Source of the DNA: an uncultured Candidatus Pelagibacter sp.
Lineage (GTDB): Bacteria; Pseudomonadota; Alphaproteobacteria; Pelagibacterales; Pelagibacteraceae
DNA: 9,797 nt
NCBI GenBank assembly: GCA_905612385.1
Contig: CAJQRR010000055.1
Span: 1 to 9,797 of the forward strand
Direction: 5' to 3'
In this document: positions 7,344 to 9,797 of the stretch, piece after piece
Layout of the letters: every line of letters starts with the position of its first letter
Position numbering within the stretch: the first letter of the stretch is position 1
The notes under the pieces: model-generated
What the model saw: only the letters and a program-made list of their open reading frames with translations
Database searches by the model: none
What the model was told of the DNA's origin: nothing
Translations under genes and position numbers: made by a program

Positions 7344-8194
7344 TGTCTGATAAAAACTATCTGTCTATTTATGCAAAGTCTTTTAACTGGGCTGGTTTTT
7401 TCTTGCCAAAAAAAACATATCAAAAATGCTCCTCATTATATGATTTCTGTAGAACAGTTGATGATATTGCAGATGATCAAAATGAATTGGGTATTAAAAA
7501 AAAAAATTTATCTGTTTTTAAGAATGATTTTATTAATAAAAATTTTAATAATTTAATAATTAAGAACATGTGGGACCTTATGATTAATCATGAGATTTCA
7601 ATAAAAATTATTGAAGATTTATTTACTGGTGTCGAGTCAGATTTAAATGAAAAAGTACAATTAAATAGCAAAAAAGATTTATTAATTTATTCTTACAGAG
7701 TTGCTGGCACAGTAGGTTTAATGATGGCAAAAATTTTAAATGTTAAAGATAAAGACTCAATGAATGCAGCTATAGATCTTGGTATTGCGATGCAATTAAC
7801 AAATATAGCCAGAGATGTTATTGAAGATTCAAAAAACAATAGATTTTATATTCAGTATGATTTTGATGTCATAAGTAACACATTAACTTTGGCTGACTTA
7901 TTTTATAAAAGTTGTTTTACATCAATTAATAAAATCCCTTTTAATTTTAGATTTGCAATATTGGTTGCTAGAAGAGTTTATAGAAAAATAGGTGATGAAA
8001 TTTTAAAGACAAGTAATATAGAAGGTTATAATAAAGCAGGAAAAGTCTATGTTAATAATTTAGGGAAAATTTATCAAACAGTTTTGTCTTTATTAGATTT
8101 AATAAAACTTTCATTAAAGAATGAAAAAAGTCATTATATGAGTGATGAACACCTTCTGATTAACGAAGAAATAGATCTGAATGAAAGAATTTGA
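7343..8194 (+). CDS. crtB: Phytoene synthase CrtB
   Basis: It joins two geranylgeranyl diphosphates head to head to give phytoene, the first committed carotenoid step. The two Asp-rich magnesium/diphosphate motifs of the squalene/phytoene synthase family are intact: DDIADD at 40-45, and NIARDVIED at 154-162. Between them is YRVAGTVGLMM near 118-128, another conserved block. The 283 residues are slightly short for the family (about 290-340). The stretch after the second motif reads NNRFYIQ where many homologues have GRxYLP, a modest divergence. A run of 11 adenines at 7496-7506 lies inside the gene but the frame is intact. The start overlaps the crtI stop (TAATG), and the last 14 bases overlap crtY. 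The C15 enzyme squalene synthase is the alternative, but the pathway context makes phytoene synthase much more likely. Confidence 0.95.
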   Translation: MSDKNYLSIYAKSFNWAGFFLPKKTYQKCSSLYDFCRTVDDIADDQNELGIKKKNLSVFKNDFINKNFNNLIIKNMWDLMINHEISIKIIEDLFTGVESDLNEKVQLNSKKDLLIYSYRVAGTVGLMMAKILNVKDKDSMNAAIDLGIAMQLTNIARDVIEDSKNNRFYIQYDFDVISNTLTLADLFYKSCFTSINKIPFNFRFAILVARRVYRKIGDEILKTSNIEGYNKAGKVYVNNLGKIYQTVLSLLDLIKLSLKNEKSHYMSDEHLLINEEIDLNERI

Positions 8195-9248
8195 TTATAT
8201 AATTATAGGTGGTGGTTGTGCGGGATTATCTTTGGCCTATGAACTAGAGATTCATAATAAACTAAAAGATAAAACATTAGCTATTATAGAACCAAGGCTA
8301 GAATATAAAAAAGATAAAAGTTGGTCTTTCTGGAAAACTACAGATCATAACTTTGAAGATTGTGTAAAAAAAAGTTGGAAAAATTTTTCTATAAATATAC
8401 CTGATAAAACAAAACATTTAGTTTGTGATAGGCTGCCTTATCAATCTATAGATAGTGGATTATTCTATGAGAAAATAAATTCTAGACTTAAACAGAATCA
8501 AAATATCAGTTTTTATAAAGATATTAGTGAAATAAGCTTAAACAATTCCTTTATCTTTAACAGCGTTCCCTCAATAGAGTCTTCAAAAAATAAGCTTTGG
8601 CAACACTTTAAGGGTGTTGAAATCGAAACTACTAAAAATGTTTTTGATGATAAGATTATAAATTTGATGGACTTTGATTGCAAACAACTTGATAGTGTTC
8701 ATTTCTTTTACACATTGCCATATGAAAAGAACAAGGCATTAGTTGAAACCACATGGTTATCAGGCATGAGTAACGATTTGGAAATGGATTATGATGAGCA
8801 ATTGAAGAATTATATAGAAAACCACCTTAATATTAAAAACTATAAAATTAATTATATAGAAAAAGGTGCCTTACCATTGTTTTATCCATCAAACATTAAT
8901 GAAAAAGATAAAATAAATATTGGAACTGCCGGTGGTATGACTCGGTTAAGCACGGGGTATGCTTTCTTAAATATTCAAGAGCACAGTAGATTTATAAGAG
9001 AGAATATTGAAAATATTAAAAATGTTCAAAAATATGAGATTAGAAAAAAATATAAATTTTTAGATAAGATATTTTTAAGAGTCTTGAGAAGGAACCCTAA
9101 GGAAATGCCAAATATATTTTTTAAAATGTTTAATAATTCACCAGAGACTGTTATTAAATTTTTATCAAATAAAAGCAGTATGTTTGAAGACCTGTTAATA
9201 ATTCTTAAAATGCCTAAATGGATTTTCATTAAGAGTCTTTTAAGATAA
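8181..9248 (+). CDS. crtY: Lycopene beta-cyclase, CrtY type
   Basis: This is a 355-residue flavoprotein that cyclises both ends of lycopene to give beta-carotene. The N-terminus has the FAD-binding pattern IIIGGGCAGLSLA (7-19) and IEPR at 36-39, followed by KDKSWSFW at 44-51, which is diagnostic for the CrtY family. LVETTWLS around Glu189 corresponds to the acidic motif needed for cyclisation. NIGTAGGMTRLSTGYAF (246-262) is the conserved C-terminal flavin-region block. The last 50 residues still match the family's end (IFFKMFNNSPE, then IKFLSNKSS), so the protein is complete although a little shorter than the usual 380 or so. It overlaps crtB by 14 bases, and blh begins 1 base after its stop, so the genes appear to be co-translated. 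Confidence 0.94.
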   Translation: MKEFDYIIIGGGCAGLSLAYELEIHNKLKDKTLAIIEPRLEYKKDKSWSFWKTTDHNFEDCVKKSWKNFSINIPDKTKHLVCDRLPYQSIDSGLFYEKINSRLKQNQNISFYKDISEISLNNSFIFNSVPSIESSKNKLWQHFKGVEIETTKNVFDDKIINLMDFDCKQLDSVHFFYTLPYEKNKALVETTWLSGMSNDLEMDYDEQLKNYIENHLNIKNYKINYIEKGALPLFYPSNINEKDKINIGTAGGMTRLSTGYAFLNIQEHSRFIRENIENIKNVQKYEIRKKYKFLDKIFLRVLRRNPKEMPNIFFKMFNNSPETVIKFLSNKSSMFEDLLIILKMPKWIFIKSLLR

Positions 9249-9249
9249 A

Positions 9250-9797
9250 ATGAATAATTTTATAAATAAGATAAATTTTTATCATTCTATTATTTTTTTT
9301 CTTTTATCAGGCTCACTTGCTATAATTATTGATCGATTTGAATTTTTAAATATTTCTCCCGTAATTTGCTTTTTTCTTATTCTTTCAATTGGAATTTCAC
9401 ACGGTGCTCTTGATAATCAAAAGGGTAAAAAACTTACTCAACTATATAATATAAAAAACTCTTATTTTTTTTACTTGATGTACACAATAATTGTAATTGG
9501 TATAATTACGTTTTGGTTATTATTTCCAACTACATCACTCATTATATTTTTAATAGTAGCCTCATATCATTTTGGTAAAGAGGATACAGAATTTTTAATT
9601 AAAAATAAAAACGCATCAAATTTAATTCTTTATTTTTTGAAAGGTTCCCTAATAATTATTGCTCCACTAATGTTTCATTTTACAGAGACTATTAATATTT
9701 TTAAATTATTATTAATCCAAGATGAAAATTTTTATCTATTTTTAGATTTTATTGAATCTAATCAGATTTTGTCTTTTGCATTATTAACTTCTTTGCT
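9250..9797 (+). CDS. blh: Beta-carotene 15,15'-dioxygenase, Brp/Blh family (3' end outside window)
   Basis: An open frame starts with ATG one base after the crtY stop and runs off the right edge, giving 182 residues. It is strongly hydrophobic, with several predicted membrane helices. It carries two of the family's conserved histidine motifs: SHGALD with His51, and ASYHFGKED with His107. These histidines are thought to bind the catalytic iron in the integral-membrane Blh dioxygenase, which cleaves beta-carotene at its centre into two retinals. Position directly after crtI-crtB-crtY, as in many proteorhodopsin-associated clusters, supports the call. About 80-120 residues, including further histidines, should lie beyond the window. 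Base composition is even more AT-rich than its neighbours, with Phe, Ile and Leu codons rich in T. Confidence 0.92.
   Translation, partial: MNNFINKINFYHSIIFFLLSGSLAIIIDRFEFLNISPVICFFLILSIGISHGALDNQKGKKLTQLYNIKNSYFFYLMYTIIVIGIITFWLLFPTTSLIIFLIVASYHFGKEDTEFLIKNKNASNLILYFLKGSLIIIAPLMFHFTETINIFKLLLIQDENFYLFLDFIESNQILSFALLTSL

Noticed and set aside
9026..9229. Minus-strand frame opposite the end of crtY, and a plus-strand frame at 7371-7556 inside crtB
   Set aside because: Both are embedded in well-supported enzyme genes; neither resembles a known protein.

Overview
The window is a densely packed, AT-rich piece of chromosome with every gene on the + strand and no gap longer than 39 bases. Base composition, start/stop overlaps, minimal spacers and protein sequences all suggest a streamlined marine alphaproteobacterium, most likely SAR11/Pelagibacterales. 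That assignment is by recognition only. The content is a free-living bacterial housekeeping region joined to genes that make the chromophore of a light-driven proton pump.

Bases 1-3487 carry the end of a DciA/DUF721 gene, a secreted DsbA-like thiol oxidoreductase, and smc. This is a familiar alphaproteobacterial order. The SMC protein has complete head halves but is only 857 residues long, and no canonical hinge can be seen in its centre. I consider this the most unusual single gene here.

Bases 3495-5846 are the F0 half of the ATP synthase in the order atpI-atpB-atpE-atpF'-atpF. It is separate from the F1 genes, as usual in alphaproteobacteria. atpE alone has a strong Shine-Dalgarno sequence, in keeping with the many copies of subunit c needed per complex. 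Its residues indicate a proton-driven, not sodium-driven, rotor.

Bases 5886-9797 are a carotenoid-to-retinal block: crtI, crtB, crtY and the start of blh, which runs off the right edge. CrtB makes phytoene, CrtI desaturates it to lycopene, CrtY cyclises this to beta-carotene, and Blh cleaves beta-carotene to retinal. Retinal is the cofactor of proteorhodopsin, whose gene is not in the window. Neither is the GGPP synthase gene crtE. The retinal genes begin 39 bases after the gene for ATP synthase subunit b with no visible terminator, so proton-gradient use and synthesis of a light-driven proton pump's cofactor may be co-transcribed.

No tRNA, rRNA, CRISPR array, insertion sequence or intrinsic terminator was seen.
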